Under the pieces are notes generated by a model that made no database searches, was not told the origin of the DNA, and saw only the letters and a program-made list of their open reading frames with translations. A stretch of DNA of 64,000 nt from Clostridiales bacterium (GTDB lineage Bacteria; Bacillota; Clostridia; Christensenellales; CAG-917): positions 558,001 to 622,000 of the forward strand of contig CP091734.1 in the NCBI GenBank assembly GCA_022009995.1. Direction: 5' to 3'. A program made the translations under genes and the position numbers. Shown here piece by piece: positions 9,278 through 20,515 of this stretch; the stretch's first letter is position 1; every line of letters starts with the position of its first letter.

Positions 9278-9304
9278 ATAAAAAAGCACCCTTTTGGGTG
9301 CTTA
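9278..9304 (-). terminator. Intrinsic terminator of proS-ung-ktrB-ktrA
   Basis: AAGCACCC and GGGTGCTT flank a four-base loop, with a T run on the minus strand. It lies beyond repeat A1, about 140 bases after the ktrA stop. Confidence 0.8.
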
Positions 9305-9318
9305 AATATAGTTCTCCC

Positions 9319-9443
9319 AAAACGGCGAGAATTTGATGGATTTTTGGGGTTCTTTGCAGGTTCCGAAAACCCTAGTGTACTGAGCGTACACGAGTTTTCG
9401 GGTTCTGTAAAAACGCCAAAAAGGCGCGAATTATCGCCGTTTT
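9319..9443 (-). repeat. Family A palindromic element, copy A1
   Basis: Outer arms AAAACGGCGA (9319-9328) and TCGCCGTTTT (9434-9443) are exact complements. The core between them reads, in ktrA direction, TAATTCGCG, then GTGTACG with GTACAC at the centre, and CATCAAATTC at the end. It starts two bases after the ktrA stop; a second in-frame TAA lies inside the element. Confidence 0.8.
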
Positions 9444-9445
9444 GT

Positions 9446-10120
9446 TTAATTGTATTGGTTTTGAAGTAAGTCGAGCATCTCCCTGCTCCCGCCGACAAGC
9501 AACGTGTCGCCGTCAAGCAAAGGTTCGTCCGCGGCGAAGTTGACGATGACGTCGTTGTCGCGCTCGACCGCAAGAACGTTGACGTCGTATTTTTTGCGGA
9601 TATCCAGCGTCACAAGGGAGCTTCCCGCCCAACTTGACGGAAGTTCCATTTCGATAATGCTGTATTTGCTGCTTATGGTCATTATGTCGTGCAGCAAGGG
9701 GTTGGCAAGGCGTGCGCCCATTTTTTCGCCCATTTCCATTTCGGGAATGACGACCTCGTCCGCGCCGACGCGTTCCAGAACCATTTTATGTTTAAGGTTT
9801 TCGGCCTTTGCGATGACCTTTTTGACGCCGATTTCCTTGCAGGTGAGCGCGCACAAAACGCTTGCTTCCAGGTCGCTTGCGATGCCGATAATGACGACGT
9901 CGAAGTTTTCGATGCCGAGCGCGCGCAAAGTGCGTTCGTCGGTAACGTCGGCGACGACTGCGTGCGTGGTGTACTCGTGCGCTTCCGTGATGACCTCTTC
10001 TTTTATATCGACGGCAAGGACTTCCTCGCCTTTTTCAAACAAGGTTTTCGCGACGGTCGAGCCGAATCTGCCAAGTCCGATTACCGCAAATTGTTGATTT
10101 TTCGATTTTTTGTTTTTCAT
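9446..10120 (-). CDS. ktrA: Potassium uptake regulatory subunit KtrA (TrkA-N/RCK)
   Basis: A 224-residue cytoplasmic gating subunit of the Ktr potassium channel. The N-terminal RCK domain binds nucleotide through FAVIGLGRFGSTVAKTL with the acidic end of strand 2 at VLAVDIKEE. The C-terminal RCK_C domain spans about residues 140-224 (SSLVTLDIRKKYDVNVLAV, GDTLLVGG). It lies 15 bases downstream of ktrB with a GGAGG site, so the two are one transcription unit. Confidence 0.94.
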   Translation of the reverse strand: MKNKKSKNQQFAVIGLGRFGSTVAKTLFEKGEEVLAVDIKEEVITEAHEYTTHAVVADVTDERTLRALGIENFDVVIIGIASDLEASVLCALTCKEIGVKKVIAKAENLKHKMVLERVGADEVVIPEMEMGEKMGARLANPLLHDIMTISSKYSIIEMELPSSWAGSSLVTLDIRKKYDVNVLAVERDNDVIVNFAADEPLLDGDTLLVGGSREMLDLLQNQYN

Positions 10121-10135
10121 AAAATAAACCTCCGC

Positions 10136-11531
10136 TTATCCGATAAGAATTTTGGCATCGGGGTATTTGATATTTGCCGATTGTTTTTTTGTATTCAAAA
10201 GCGCGGTGCCGATTGTCAGCGGCCCGAGACGACCGATGAACATCGAAAAACACAGCGTAATGAGCGCGGGTGTATGGAGCGATGTCGTGAGCCCTGCCGA
10301 TACGCCGACCGTGCCGAACGCGCTGAACGCCTCGTACATGCTGTCGATGACGGACAACCGCACGCCGTACGCCGCCTCCGTCGCCCAGATTATGAGAGCC
10401 TGCGCGAAAGAACCCAGGAAATATGCCGTCGTAACGACCGCAGCGCGTTTTATCGTCCTTGTGTTGATTGTTTCCTTGCCGACAACGACTTCGTCGCGGC
10501 CACGGAATACGGACGCGAACAACATAATCATAACGAAAATGGTTGTGGTTTTTACGCCGCCGCCCGTCGATGCGGGACACGCGCCGACGAACATAAGCAC
10601 CATCGTCGCGACTTTTGCGCCGTCCGTGAGATTTGCCTGATCTATCGACGTCCAGCCCGCCGTCCTTGCAGTCGTCGACTGGAAAAACGCGTTAAGGACT
10701 TTGTCGCCCCAGTCCATCGGACCGAGCGTGCCGGGATTGTTCCATTCGATACCGAGTATCACCGCCGCGCCGACAACAAGCAAAATCACCGTCATCGAAA
10801 GCGAAACGCGTGTGTGAAGCCGAAGCGGTCTGTTTCTCTTTTTCCTTAATATGTCGTTGAAAACCAAAAAGCCGAGCCCGCCCGATATGATAAGCACCAT
10901 TACGGTGATAAGTACGACGGGATCGTGCGAAAATGCCGAAATGCTGGAAAACGCGCCGTAGTCTTTGCCCATTATATCGATGCCCGCGTTGCAGAACGAC
11001 GAAACCGCCGTGAACAACGAAACGTATATGCCGCGCGCGCCGAGGGCGGGGACAAGCCTTGTCATAAGCATAAGCGTGCCGAACCCTTCAAAAATGAACG
11101 TGAACGCAATGATTCGTTTTGTCAGCTTCACAACTCCTTTCAGGCTGTCCTGGTCAAGCGACTCCTGAATCGTCATGCGCTCTTTCAGGCTGATTTTTTT
11201 GCCGACAAGCATAAACATAAATGTCGTCGTGGTCATGAACCCGAGACCGCCGATTTGTATGAGCAACAAAACGACGATTTGTCCGAAAATCGACAGTTGA
11301 GTTGCGGGATCTATGACGGTAAGCCCCGTCACGCACACCGCGGTCGTCGAAGTGAACAGCGCGGGAACAAAGCCGATTGTCTTTCCGCTTGCCGAAGAAA
11401 ACGGAAGCACCAGCAAAATCGTCCCGACGGCGATGACGCCCAAACCCGAGCACGATATATCGCGCGGGAGTCATAAAATTCTTAATTTTTTTGCCGACAG
11501 CCTTGAACAACTGCCCTGTTTTTTCTTTCAT
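10136..11531 (-). CDS. ktrB: Potassium channel subunit KtrB (Trk/Ktr/HKT family, frame broken)
   Basis: Integral membrane subunit, about 464 residues, with four pore repeats. The P-loop glycines are visible as TAVCVTGLTV, SSFCNAGID, STTARTAGW and FGTVGVSAG. One extra G near 11450 breaks the frame between TPARYIVLGF and GVIAVGT. The ATG at 11531 overlaps the ung stop (ATGA), which couples translation. Confidence 0.93.
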
Positions 11532-12202
11532 CAATCCTTAATTTCCCAGTCGATCGGCGCGATACCGTTCTTTTCCAAAAACTCGTTCGTCCTTGAAAAC
11601 GGCTTGCTGCCGAAAAACCCGTTGTATGCAGAAAGCGGACTTGGATGTGCGCTTTCGATAACGTAATGTATCGGATTTGTAATATATTGCTTTTTCGAAC
11701 GGGCGTTTGCGCCCCACAGAATAAAGACTATCGGGGTGTCCCGCTCGTTAAGTTTTTTGATTATGTCGTCGGTAAAAATCTGCCAGCCGCAGTTTTTGTG
11801 GCTGTTGGCAAGGTGCGCGCGCACCGTCAATACCGAGTTCAGAAGAAGCACGCCCTGCTTTGCCCAACTTTCAAGACAGCCGTGCGGCGCGGGCGAAATG
11901 CCCAGATCGCTTTTCAGCTCCTTGTAAATATTGACAAGCGACGGCGGAATATCCACACCCTTTTTCACCGAGAAGGAAAGCCCGTGAGCCTGCCCTTCTT
12001 CGTGATAAGGGTCCTGTCCGATTATCACCGCTTTGACGGCGTAATAATCGGTGTATTTCAGCGCGTTGAATATGTCATACATCGACGGATAGCAGACGTG
12101 ATGAGAATATTCGTCTTTCAGAAATTCGCGGATTTTAAGGTAGTTTTCGCCAGAAAACTCGTCCTTCAAAATCTCGTCCCAGCTGTTGCCGATGCTCACC
12201 AT
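11531..12202 (-). CDS. ung: Uracil-DNA glycosylase, family 1
   Basis: A 223-residue base-excision repair enzyme that removes uracil from DNA. The water-activating motif is GQDPYHEEGQAHGL, with Asp catalytic, and the minor-groove His motif is HPSPLSAY. AVKAVIIGQDPYH and LLLNSVLTVRAH are typical of Ung. It starts three bases after proS and overlaps ktrB, so it is an internal operon gene. Confidence 0.96.
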   Translation of the reverse strand: MVSIGNSWDEILKDEFSGENYLKIREFLKDEYSHHVCYPSMYDIFNALKYTDYYAVKAVIIGQDPYHEEGQAHGLSFSVKKGVDIPPSLVNIYKELKSDLGISPAPHGCLESWAKQGVLLLNSVLTVRAHLANSHKNCGWQIFTDDIIKKLNERDTPIVFILWGANARSKKQYITNPIHYVIESAHPSPLSAYNGFFGSKPFSRTNEFLEKNGIAPIDWEIKD

Positions 12203-12205
12203 ATA

Positions 12206-13928
12206 TTATTTCAGTTCCTCGTATTTTCTTGCCATCATGGCGTCGATATAAGAAAGCGCGTCTTCGTATTTCACCTTTTCCGCCGAAAGCGTCGCGCGGT
12301 CGGTAACTTCGATTTCGTCGTTTTGAAGTCCGCGGGGGCTTACCACGACGCGGATAGGCATACCCATAAGGTCGGCGTCGGCGAATTTCACGCCGTTTGA
12401 GACGTTTTCGCGGTCGTCAAGAAGCACGTTCACGCCTTTTTTCATAAGCGCGTCGTACAGCGCAAAAGCCTTTTCGCGGACGTTCTGGTCGTCGATACGC
12501 AAGGGGCAGATATGAACCTTGTAAGGCGCGACGGTGATTGGCAGAATAAGTCCCGCTTTGTCGTTGCTTTCCTGCGCGATTGCGGCGATTGCACGGCCTA
12601 CGCCGATACCGTAACAGCCCATAATGGGATTGACGGCTTCGCCTTTTTCGTTAAGCACGGTCATGCCCATGCTCTTTGTGTATTTCGTGCCGAGTTGGAA
12701 AATGTTGCCGATTTCGATGCCGTTTTCAAGGTGCAGCGGTTTTCCGCAAACGGGGCATTTGTCGCCTGCTTTCACTTTTGCGATATCGACGAACGATTTG
12801 GGTTTAATATCGCGCGCGACGTTCACGCCTTTCACGTGGTACAGCGGCTTGTTTGCGCCGGCAACCATATTGTGCGCGCCTTCCAAAGACTTATCGAAAA
12901 CGACGATTCCGTCTTTCAGGTCAAGCCCGATTGGACCGATATTTCCCGCGACGAGCCCCGATTCTTCGTCGGCTTCCCACGGGACGATGTTTCATAATCG
13001 CTTTTTTGAGTTTGGCTTCGTTGACTTCCAAATCGCCCCTGATAAACGCGACGACAACCGTCTTTTCGCCCTTCACGGCGTAAACGACCGCCTTTATCGT
13101 CTGATAAGGCTGAACTTTCAAAAACTCCGAAACTTCCGCAATGTCTTTGGCGTCGCCGGTGAAAACCTCTTCCTTTTCCGCGTCCGCGCCGAAATCGACC
13201 TCGGGACGTACGCTCGTCGCGACTTCCATATTCGACTTGTATCCGCACTCGTCGCAAAGCACGAGCGTGTCTTCGCCGACTTCTGTCAGCAGCATAAACT
13301 CGTGAGCGATACTGCCGCCCATCATACCGCTGTCCGACTTGACCGCGATGAATTTTTTCAGCCCGATACGGCGGAATATATTGTTGTATGCGTCGTATTC
13401 CTTGTAATAATGCTTTTCAAGGTCTTCTTGTGTCATATGGAACGAGTACGCGTCTTTCATCGTGAATTCCCTGACGCGGATAAGTCCGCCGCGGCAACGA
13501 GGCTCGTCGCGGAACTTCGTCTGAATCTGATAAATCATAAACGGAAGCTGATTATAACTCGAAACGGTGTTTTTTGCAAGGTGTACCGCCGCTTCTTCGT
13601 GCGTCATTCCGAGAAGCATATCTTTGCCGCTTCTGTCCTTAAAACGCACCATCTCGCTGCCGATGCTTGAATATCTTCCCGACTGCTCCCAGAGTTCCCT
13701 GGGCATAACGACGGGGAATTTCACTTCCTGTCCGTCGATTTTGTTCATTTCGTCACGGATAATGTCTTCGATATTCTTCGCCATAAGCTGGGCGGGAGAA
13801 GTAAGCGAGAAAATGCCGTTTGCAACCGGCTTGATATACCCCGCGCGGGCAAGCAGCGCGTGGCTTAAAATGGTAACGTCCGCAGGGGCTTCCTTAACGC
13901 GTTCCCCCACAAGTTTCGATAAAAGCAT
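12206..13928 (-). CDS. proS: Prolyl-tRNA synthetase, bacterial type (frame broken)
   Basis: Class II synthetase of about 574 residues that charges tRNA-Pro. It contains the N-terminal core (YIKPVANGIFSLTSPAQ, MTHEEA, FRDEPRCRGGLIRVREFTMKD), an INS/YbaK editing insertion in the middle (LKVQPYQTIKAVVYAV), motif 3 (MGCYGIGVGRAIAAI) and a C-terminal anticodon-binding domain. One extra G near 12975 breaks the frame inside the editing insertion. GGAGG precedes the start. It leads the proS-ung-ktrB-ktrA unit, an uncommon combination. Confidence 0.95.
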
Positions 13929-14053
13929 AATGCCTCCGATAAAAAGTCGTAAATATTAAAGATATACAAAGTATATACTTATTTTATAATTTAGGCAAGG
14001 ATTTGACGAAAATATAAACTTTGCGGGATTTTTCAAACTTTTTCGGAAAAATA

Positions 14054-14079
14054 AAAAGACGCGCCGTCGCACGTCTTTT
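14054..14079 (-). terminator. Intrinsic terminator after the PTS IIC-like gene
   Basis: AAAAGACG and CGTCTTTT flank a ten-base, partly self-paired centre; the minus-strand side ends in T-rich sequence. Confidence 0.65.
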
Positions 14080-14128
14080 ATCGTTGATTTTCTTATAGCA
14101 AGCGTGAATAATAAGAACGATTGCTATA

Positions 14129-15329
14129 TTACACGTCAAGTTTCATCCACTCGCCTTTGATCCAGCCTTTCTTTTCAAAAAGGATTCTGAACATCAGCGA
14201 CACGACTGCGGGAATTACGAACATTAAAAACACGATGCCAAGCGCGATATTCGCGTCCGACACAACGCCTTTCGACGCCTCGACCGCGCCGAACACGCCG
14301 ACGAGTCCGCTTGTGCCCATGCCGCCGCCGCCCGCGGTACAACGAAGTTTGAACACGCACGTCGCGATGGGACCGACGATTGCGGAGGCAATAATCGGCG
14401 GCACGAAAATGAGCGGGTGTTTCATAATGTTGGGGATCTGCAACATGCTGGTGCCGATACCTTGCGAGATAAGTCCGCCGACGCCGTTTTCTTTGAAAGT
14501 CATCACGGCAAAGCCGACCATTTGCGCCGCGCATCCAACGACAGCCGCGCCGCCCGCAAGCATCATCGCGTCCGACGTACTTCCCGACGCAATCGCAATC
14601 CATATCGCCGCAGAAGAAGTGGGCATCGTCAAAAGTATGCCCATCACGACGGATATCACAACGCCCATAATAAAGGGTTGCGCCGTCACCGAAATTTCAA
14701 TGAATTTCTGAATTACTTTTATGAACCAGATTGCGGGATATGCGACAAACATTGAGATTATCGTCACAAACATAACCGTTAAAGGTACGATTAAGATATC
14801 AAGTTTGGTTTTGCCTTGTACAAGCAACACTATTTCAAGCGCGATAAGAGTCGATACGTACGAGCCGATGGGGTTGCCGGGCGCGCCCACTTTGAACGCC
14901 GTTATCGAGCCCGCCACCGCTTTCAACGAAACTTCCGTCGGACAAAAGATTGTAAACTTTGTCGGGCAAAAACGCCCCCAAAAATCCCGCGACCGCACAC
15001 GCAAAAACCACAAGGTCGGGCGCTTTCAGTTTCTTGGCGATACCTACGCCGATGCCCGCGCCCATAAGCGTGCAGGCGATGTTTCCGATGAGAATAAGCA
15101 GTGCGCCGAAGCCCGAATTCGCGCCGCACCAACTGCCGATCTGCTTAAATATCGTCCCTGCGATAAGCGTGACGAACAGTCCTTGCGCCATTCCCGAAAA
15201 CGCGTCGATGAAATAACGATTCGCATATTTTTTGACGACGGTTTTCCACTTTTTTTCGGGTTCTTTCTGCTGAAATACGACGGGGTTTGTTTCGATTTCG
15301 GGAATAACGTTCACGGGTTCGGATTTCAT
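14129..15329 (-). CDS. PTS-type EIIC-like membrane permease (PTS_EIIC_2 family, frame broken)
   Basis: Polytopic membrane protein of about 400 residues with alternating hydrophobic segments and glycine-rich loops (TLMGAGIGVGIAKKL, PGNPIGSYVSTLIALEI, LTMPTSSAAIWIAIASGS, RCTAGGGGMGTSGLVGVFG). These match the EIIC_2 group of phosphotransferase permeases. No EIIA or EIIB domain lies nearby, and proteins of this group often occur alone, so sugar transport is inferred only. The frame breaks near 14930 and is restored by one base. It is monocistronic. Confidence 0.75.
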
Positions 15330-15483
15330 TTATCTTTCTCCTTTATGCAGACTTTGCGTTGCGCCTTTTGTCCGCGACCTTATCAAGTTAATAAGATTTT
15401 AATGAATTATCTTATAAAAGTCAAACCTTATTCCCCCTTTCGGCGTTTTTCCGCCGTATCTTTCGTCGTTTTTTGTTTTTTAA

Positions 15484-15512
15484 TAAAAAATCCCGCAATC
15501 TCGTTGCGGGAA
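15484..15512. terminator. Intrinsic terminator
   Basis: TCCCGCAA/TTGCGGGA stem with a five-base loop, an A run to the left and T-rich sequence to the right. It ends the glnN operon on the minus strand. Confidence 0.8.
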
Positions 15513-15544
15513 TTTCGTTTTGTTTTGAAAAATTAGAGGGCGGT

Positions 15545-16857
15545 TTACATTATCGTCTTTTCGCCGCGGAAAAGTTGCTGGCGTTCCTGCATATACTTCA
15601 TCGTATCGACCGTCACGTTAAGCGCGCTTTTGAAGGCTTTGTCGTATGCCGACGAAAGTTCGTTGTCGCCTTTTTTGAGTTCGATCGTTGTCGTGGGGAT
15701 TTTGCGCCGAGCAAACGGCGTGCTGTCGGTGAAAGCGTTTCGCTGTATCTGAACGCCACGTCGTCGCACACTTCCTTGATCGCCTTGAACGCCACGTTGT
15801 TGATTTTCAGGTCGTAAATGTTTTTGTACTGTCTGTCGCCCTGTATCACGACGTTGTCGCAATCACCGACTTTTGAAAAGTTTATCACGACGGGATTTAT
15901 CAGTGATTCGTCCCTGCCGTAGTGTTGCAATATGAGTTGTTCCGCGCCCTTTGCGCCGCATTCTTTCGCGCCGAAACATGCAAGCACGACTTTCGTATTG
16001 TCGGGGATAAGTTCGGGATGCAGCCTTAAATAGTCCGCAACCGCAAGGGATACCCCCGCCGCCTGCAATCCTTCGTGTCCGATGTTGCTGTTGCGCTTTT
16101 TGTATGAAAACATCGTGACAAGATAAAATATCGCAAGTCCGCAGAATATCGTCGGGAATAAAAACATCACCGCTTTGTCGCCGACGTTTAAGTGCGGCAG
16201 ACATATCGCGATAATTTCAAACACGAGAAGCACGGGTATGCTGATTATCGACAACGCCTTGAACGCGCGTGAAATCCATTTCGGCAGGTTTTTATCTTTC
16301 AGGAACATTACGGCGTCCGACCTGTCCATATCGCTGTCGTAGTGGCTGCCGATGACAAGCGTGTTTTCGGCAGGGGCTTTCGCCTCGATCGACGACAATA
16401 CGTTGTACGACGTGCGCTTCGGGAAAAGCGCGTTGAACGTGTTTTTGTTTGTCAGAACCTGTACGAAAAGCATTGCGCCGACAAAAACGGTAACAAGCAT
16501 TGACAGCGCAAGAAAACCGTATGCGACGGCTTTGTCGTCGATAAGCACGCCCACGATATAAAACGCAAGCGCGATCGCGAAAATCACCCCGTAAACGGGT
16601 ATGCCGAATCGTCCCGCAAGCGGCGCGACGGTGGTGGGTTCCGTCCTTGCCGGAAGCCCTAAAATCTTTTCGTAAAGCTCACGGATTTTTACCGCGCCTT
16701 TCTTTTCGTCAACGCTTGTCGCAATCCTGACGGGCGCGGCGGTTTCAACCTTTTCCATAAAAGTGTCGGCGATGATATTCGCCCTTTTAAGGTCGACTTC
16801 CGACGGCGTTATGTTGCCGTTTTCGGGCTTTATGTTGTCGTTTTCAACGTTTAACAT
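15545..16857 (-). CDS. Membrane protein with degenerate M28-peptidase domain (frame broken)
   Basis: About 437 residues and a paralogue of the intact M28 protein at 25.96-27.23 kb: both have an N-terminal soluble part, a transmembrane pair, an IGSHYDS/SAHYDS motif, a second membrane pair, and a C-terminal DSTPF block. In this copy the catalytic positions are altered. The MDNLTG metal site is NIGHEGLQAAG, the CEESG base/ligand pair is AKECG, and the last His region (YYHTSND) has no His. It is therefore probably not a working peptidase. The frame breaks near 15745. It starts six bases after glnN, so it shares that transcript. Confidence 0.7.
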
Positions 16858-16863
16858 CGTTTT

Positions 16864-18991
16864 TTACTCATAGAACAGAATGTCGCCGTAAGACGGGAAC
16901 GGCCATTCTTTCTTCTCGGTGATAAGTTCGAGCTTGTCCACGCTTTCACGCAGTCTGTTCATTGCGACAAGGACTTTGTCGCGATAACACTCTGCCTGTT
17001 TTTCAAAATCTTCAATCGACTTTGCCTTTGCAAGAGCGTGTTCAAGGTCGGTCGTGCGACGATCGGTTTCGTCGATAAGTTTATCGGTTTCGGCAAGCAG
17101 TCTTTCGTCCGCCGCCCCGAATTTCTGATTTATTTCCCTTACGTCTTTCAGGTATGCCGCAAGTTTTCCTTCCGTCCTCATGACCGCGGGCAGAATTTGT
17201 TTCCTTGCGATATTTCGCATTGCAAGAGCCTCGATATTGACGGTCTTTGCGTAATTTTCGACAAAAATTTCATAGCGGCTCGTAAGTTCCTTTTCGCTTA
17301 AAACGCCGTTCCTTTCATAAAGATTGACAATATCCTTGTCCAGCATACATCTGAACGCGTCAAGGCTGTTGGACGTCATATGCAGACCGCGGCGTTTCGC
17401 TTCTTCCACCCATTCCTTGCTGTAATTGTTGCCGTTATAGATAATGCGGCCGTGCGCGCGGATATAAGACACGATGATTTCCGACAACGCGTGGTCGAGG
17501 TCTTCGCCAGATTTTGTCTTTTCTTCGATTTCGTCGGCGATACGGCGCACCATTTCAGCGGTTATCGTGTCAAGGACGATTATGGACGTCGCAAGCGACG
17601 CGCTGCTTCCAACCATACGGAATTCAAACTTGTTCCCCGTGAACGCAAACGGCGAGGTGCGGTTTCTGTCGGTGTTGTCCTTTTTGAGTTTCGGGAAAGA
17701 CGGCAGCCCCATTTTGATGTACTCTTTGACTTTCGTAACGGCGGTTTTGCCTTCTTTCAGCGTTTCGAACGCCGAGTAAAGGTCGTTGCCGACGAAAACC
17801 GAAATTATCGACGGGGGCGCTTCGTTTCCGCCCAGACGGTTGTCGTTTCCCGCGCTTGCCGCGCTCATTCTGACAAGGTCGGCATATTCGTCCACGCCCG
17901 CGATGACCGCAAGTATCATAAGCATGAATATGCGGTTTTCGGCGGGATTGCTGCCGGGCTCCAAAAGGTTCACGCCCGTGTCCGTCATTATCGACCAGTT
18001 GTTGTGTTTGCCGCTGCCGTTGACGCCGTTGAAAGGCTTTTCGTGCAGAAGACACGCAAGATCGTGCTTTTCCGCAACCTTCTTCATCGTTTCCATTATA
18101 AGCTGGTTCTGGTCGGTCGCGATGTTTGCGGACGTGAAAATCGGCGCAAGCTCGTGCTGAGCGGGCGCGACTTCGTTATGCTCCGTCTTTGCGGCGATGC
18201 CGAGTTTCCAGAGTTCGCGATTCAGGTCTTCCATAAAAAAGGCGACGCGGTCACGGATTGTCGCGTAATACTGGTCGGACTTTTCCTGTCCTTTTGCGGG
18301 GGGCGCGCCGAACAAAGTACGTCCCGCGTACTTCAAGTCTTCGCGCTGCATATAGTGATTTTTATCAATCAAAAAATATTCCTGCTCTCCGCCGACGACG
18401 GGAGTAACTTTTTTGGTTTCGTTGTCTCCGAGAATCCTTAAAAGCCTTAAAACCTCGCGGTTCAGGACATTCATACTGCGAAGGAGCGGGGTTTTTTTGT
18501 CAAGCGCCTCGCCGGTGTAGGCGCAAAACGCCGTCGGTATGCACAGTACGCCCGCGCCGCCCTTTGAACGCTTGATAAACGCCGGGGAACTGCAATCCCA
18601 TACGGTGTAGCCGCGCGCCTCGAACGTGGCGCGGATTCCGCCCGACGGGAAACTCGACGCGTCCGCTTCTCCCTTTGAAAGACTTTCCCGAAAATTCCAG
18701 AAGTACCTTTCCGTCTTTGTCGACGGAAATGAAACTGTCGTGCTTTTCCGCCGTGTATTCCGTCATCGGCTGGAACCAGTGCGTGAAATGCGTTGCGCCC
18801 TTTTCGACAGCCCACGTCTTCATTGCCGCGGCAACTTCGTCGGCAAGACTCCTCGGCAGTTCGTCGCCGCGCGCGATAACGTCTTTCAGCGCGCGATACG
18901 CGTCTTCCGACATATATCGCTGCATCACTTCGTCGGTGAACACTTCTTCCTGAAAAATATCTTTGATGTTCAGTCTTTCGTAATAAGCCAT
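16864..18991 (-). CDS. glnN: Glutamine synthetase, type III (GlnN, frame broken)
   Basis: Large GSIII of about 709 residues making glutamine from glutamate, ammonia and ATP. Visible blocks are GGEQEYFLID (an acidic metal-site segment), NEVAPAQHELAPIFTSAN, NGVNGSGKHNNWSI (ATP/glutamate loop), GNDNRLGGNEAPPSIISVF (flexible-loop region) and NRTSPFAFTGNKFEFR. The N-terminal 100 residues are read in another frame because of an indel near 18685. AAGGA precedes the start. The gene is followed directly by the M28-like gene. Confidence 0.95.
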
Positions 18992-19063
18992 AAAAAATCC
19001 TTTTTCGATTTAATTACTATATTATAGCCTTAATAAGTTAATATAGTCAATGATTTTTCCTTA

Positions 19064-19091
19064 ATAAAAACGGGCGCGATTTTCGCGCCCG
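19064..19091 (-). terminator. Intrinsic terminator of cysE-cysS
   Basis: CGGGCGCGA and TCGCGCCCG form a nine-base stem; the minus strand then runs into T residues. Confidence 0.9.
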
Positions 19092-19101
19092 ACCTTTTTC
19101 G

Positions 19102-20503
19102 TTATGCCTTTTTTATCGTGAATCCGTCTTTCGTGTCGACAAGAATAAACCCTTTGTCCGCGATTTCTTTCCTGATTTCGTCGGCGAGAGCGTAGTTCTT
19201 TTCGGCTTTCGCCGCCTTTCTCTTTTCCGCAAGCGCGAAAATTTCTTCGGGGACGGACACGTTGTCTTCGGCGTCGGCTTTGTCATATTTTTTCAAAAAT
19301 TCTTTTGCGTCCGCGCGGAACAATCCAAGGATATCGTAGTTTTCACGGATTGCGTTGATATCTTCGATTGCGGTTACGTCGCCTTCTTTCAACTTCTTTC
19401 TGACGGTTTTGAAATATCCGAAAAGATTGCTTATCGCAAGCGCGGTGTTGAAGTCGTCGTCCATGCAATTTACAAAGTCTTCTCCGATTTTTTCGGTCTT
19501 TTTGCTGCTTTCAAGCCCGGATTTTTCGGCTTCTTCCAAAACTCTGTAAAAGTCGACAAGGTGTTTTTCGGCGGTGGGGAACAAATCGTCCGTAACGTTA
19601 ATGTCGGCGCGATAGTTCGTCTGCAACAGCGCGAATTTTATCGTTTCCGCCGAATACTTTTTCAACAAGTCTTCAAGGAGCAGACTGTTGCCCAAAGACT
19701 TGCTCATTTTTTGTCCGTTGACCTTAATAAGCCCGTTGTGAATCCAGTATTTCACGAATTTTTTGCCGGTAAGCGCCTCGGACTGCGCGATTTCGTTTTC
19801 GTGATGCGGGAAAATAAGGTCGCGGCCGCCGCCGTGTATGTCGATTTGGTCGCCGAACGCCGCGCGGTTCATTGCCGAACATTCGATATGCCAGCCGGGA
19901 CGTCCTTTGCCCCACGGGCTGTCCCACGAGATTTCGCCTTCTTTTGCGGACTTCCAAAGCGCAAAGTCCAGCGCGCTTTCTTGTTGTCTTCGTTTTCGAT
20001 GCGGACGCCGGAAAACGCTTCCTCGGTTTTTCTGTTGCTGAGCGCGCCGTAGGACGGGAATTTTTCGACGGAGAAATACACGTCGCCTTCGGGCGTTGCG
20101 TAGGCGTACCCTTTTTCTTCCAGCCCTTTTATGAAGTCAATGATGTTGTCGATATTGCACGTCGCTTTCAGCCAGATGTCGGGATCGTCCACGTCAAACT
20201 CACGCATAACTTTGTCGATGCGTTTTATCATCATTGCCGCGTACTTGTCGGCAGGGATTCCCGTCTCTTTCGATTTTGCGATAATCTTATCGTCGACGTC
20301 GGTGTAATTCCTCGCATACGTTACGTCAAAGCCCCTTTTCACAAGGTACTTTCTGATGATGTCGTAAATGAGCGCCTGATATGCGTGACCGATGTGAGCG
20401 TCGCCCGAAACGGTGATGCCGCACGCGTACATATTTATTTGTTGCCCGAAAGCGGGACAAGTTCTTCCTTTCTTCTTGTCAGCGTATTGTATACTTTAAC
20501 CAT
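19102..20503 (-). CDS. cysS: Cysteinyl-tRNA synthetase (frame broken)
   Basis: Class I synthetase of about 467 residues. The HIGH-type motif is HIGHAYQALIYD, the zinc/substrate site is GRPGWHIECSAM and FPHHENEIAQSE, and the KMSKS motif is GQKMSKSLGNS. The frame breaks near 20430 (one A missing, creating a false stop after residue 23) and near 19985. I place the start at 20503 (ATG after AGGAGAAAA), which gives the normal VKVYNTLTRRKEELVPLSGN opening. Twelve bases separate it from cysE, and both are governed by the upstream T-box. Confidence 0.95.
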
Positions 20504-20515
20504 ACTTTTTCTCCT

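Noticed and set aside
9154..9443. CRISPR array
   Set aside because: Repeats at 9.2-9.4, 21.5-22.0 and 27.4-27.7 kb are not evenly spaced, contain internal palindromes of different families, and no cas gene is present.
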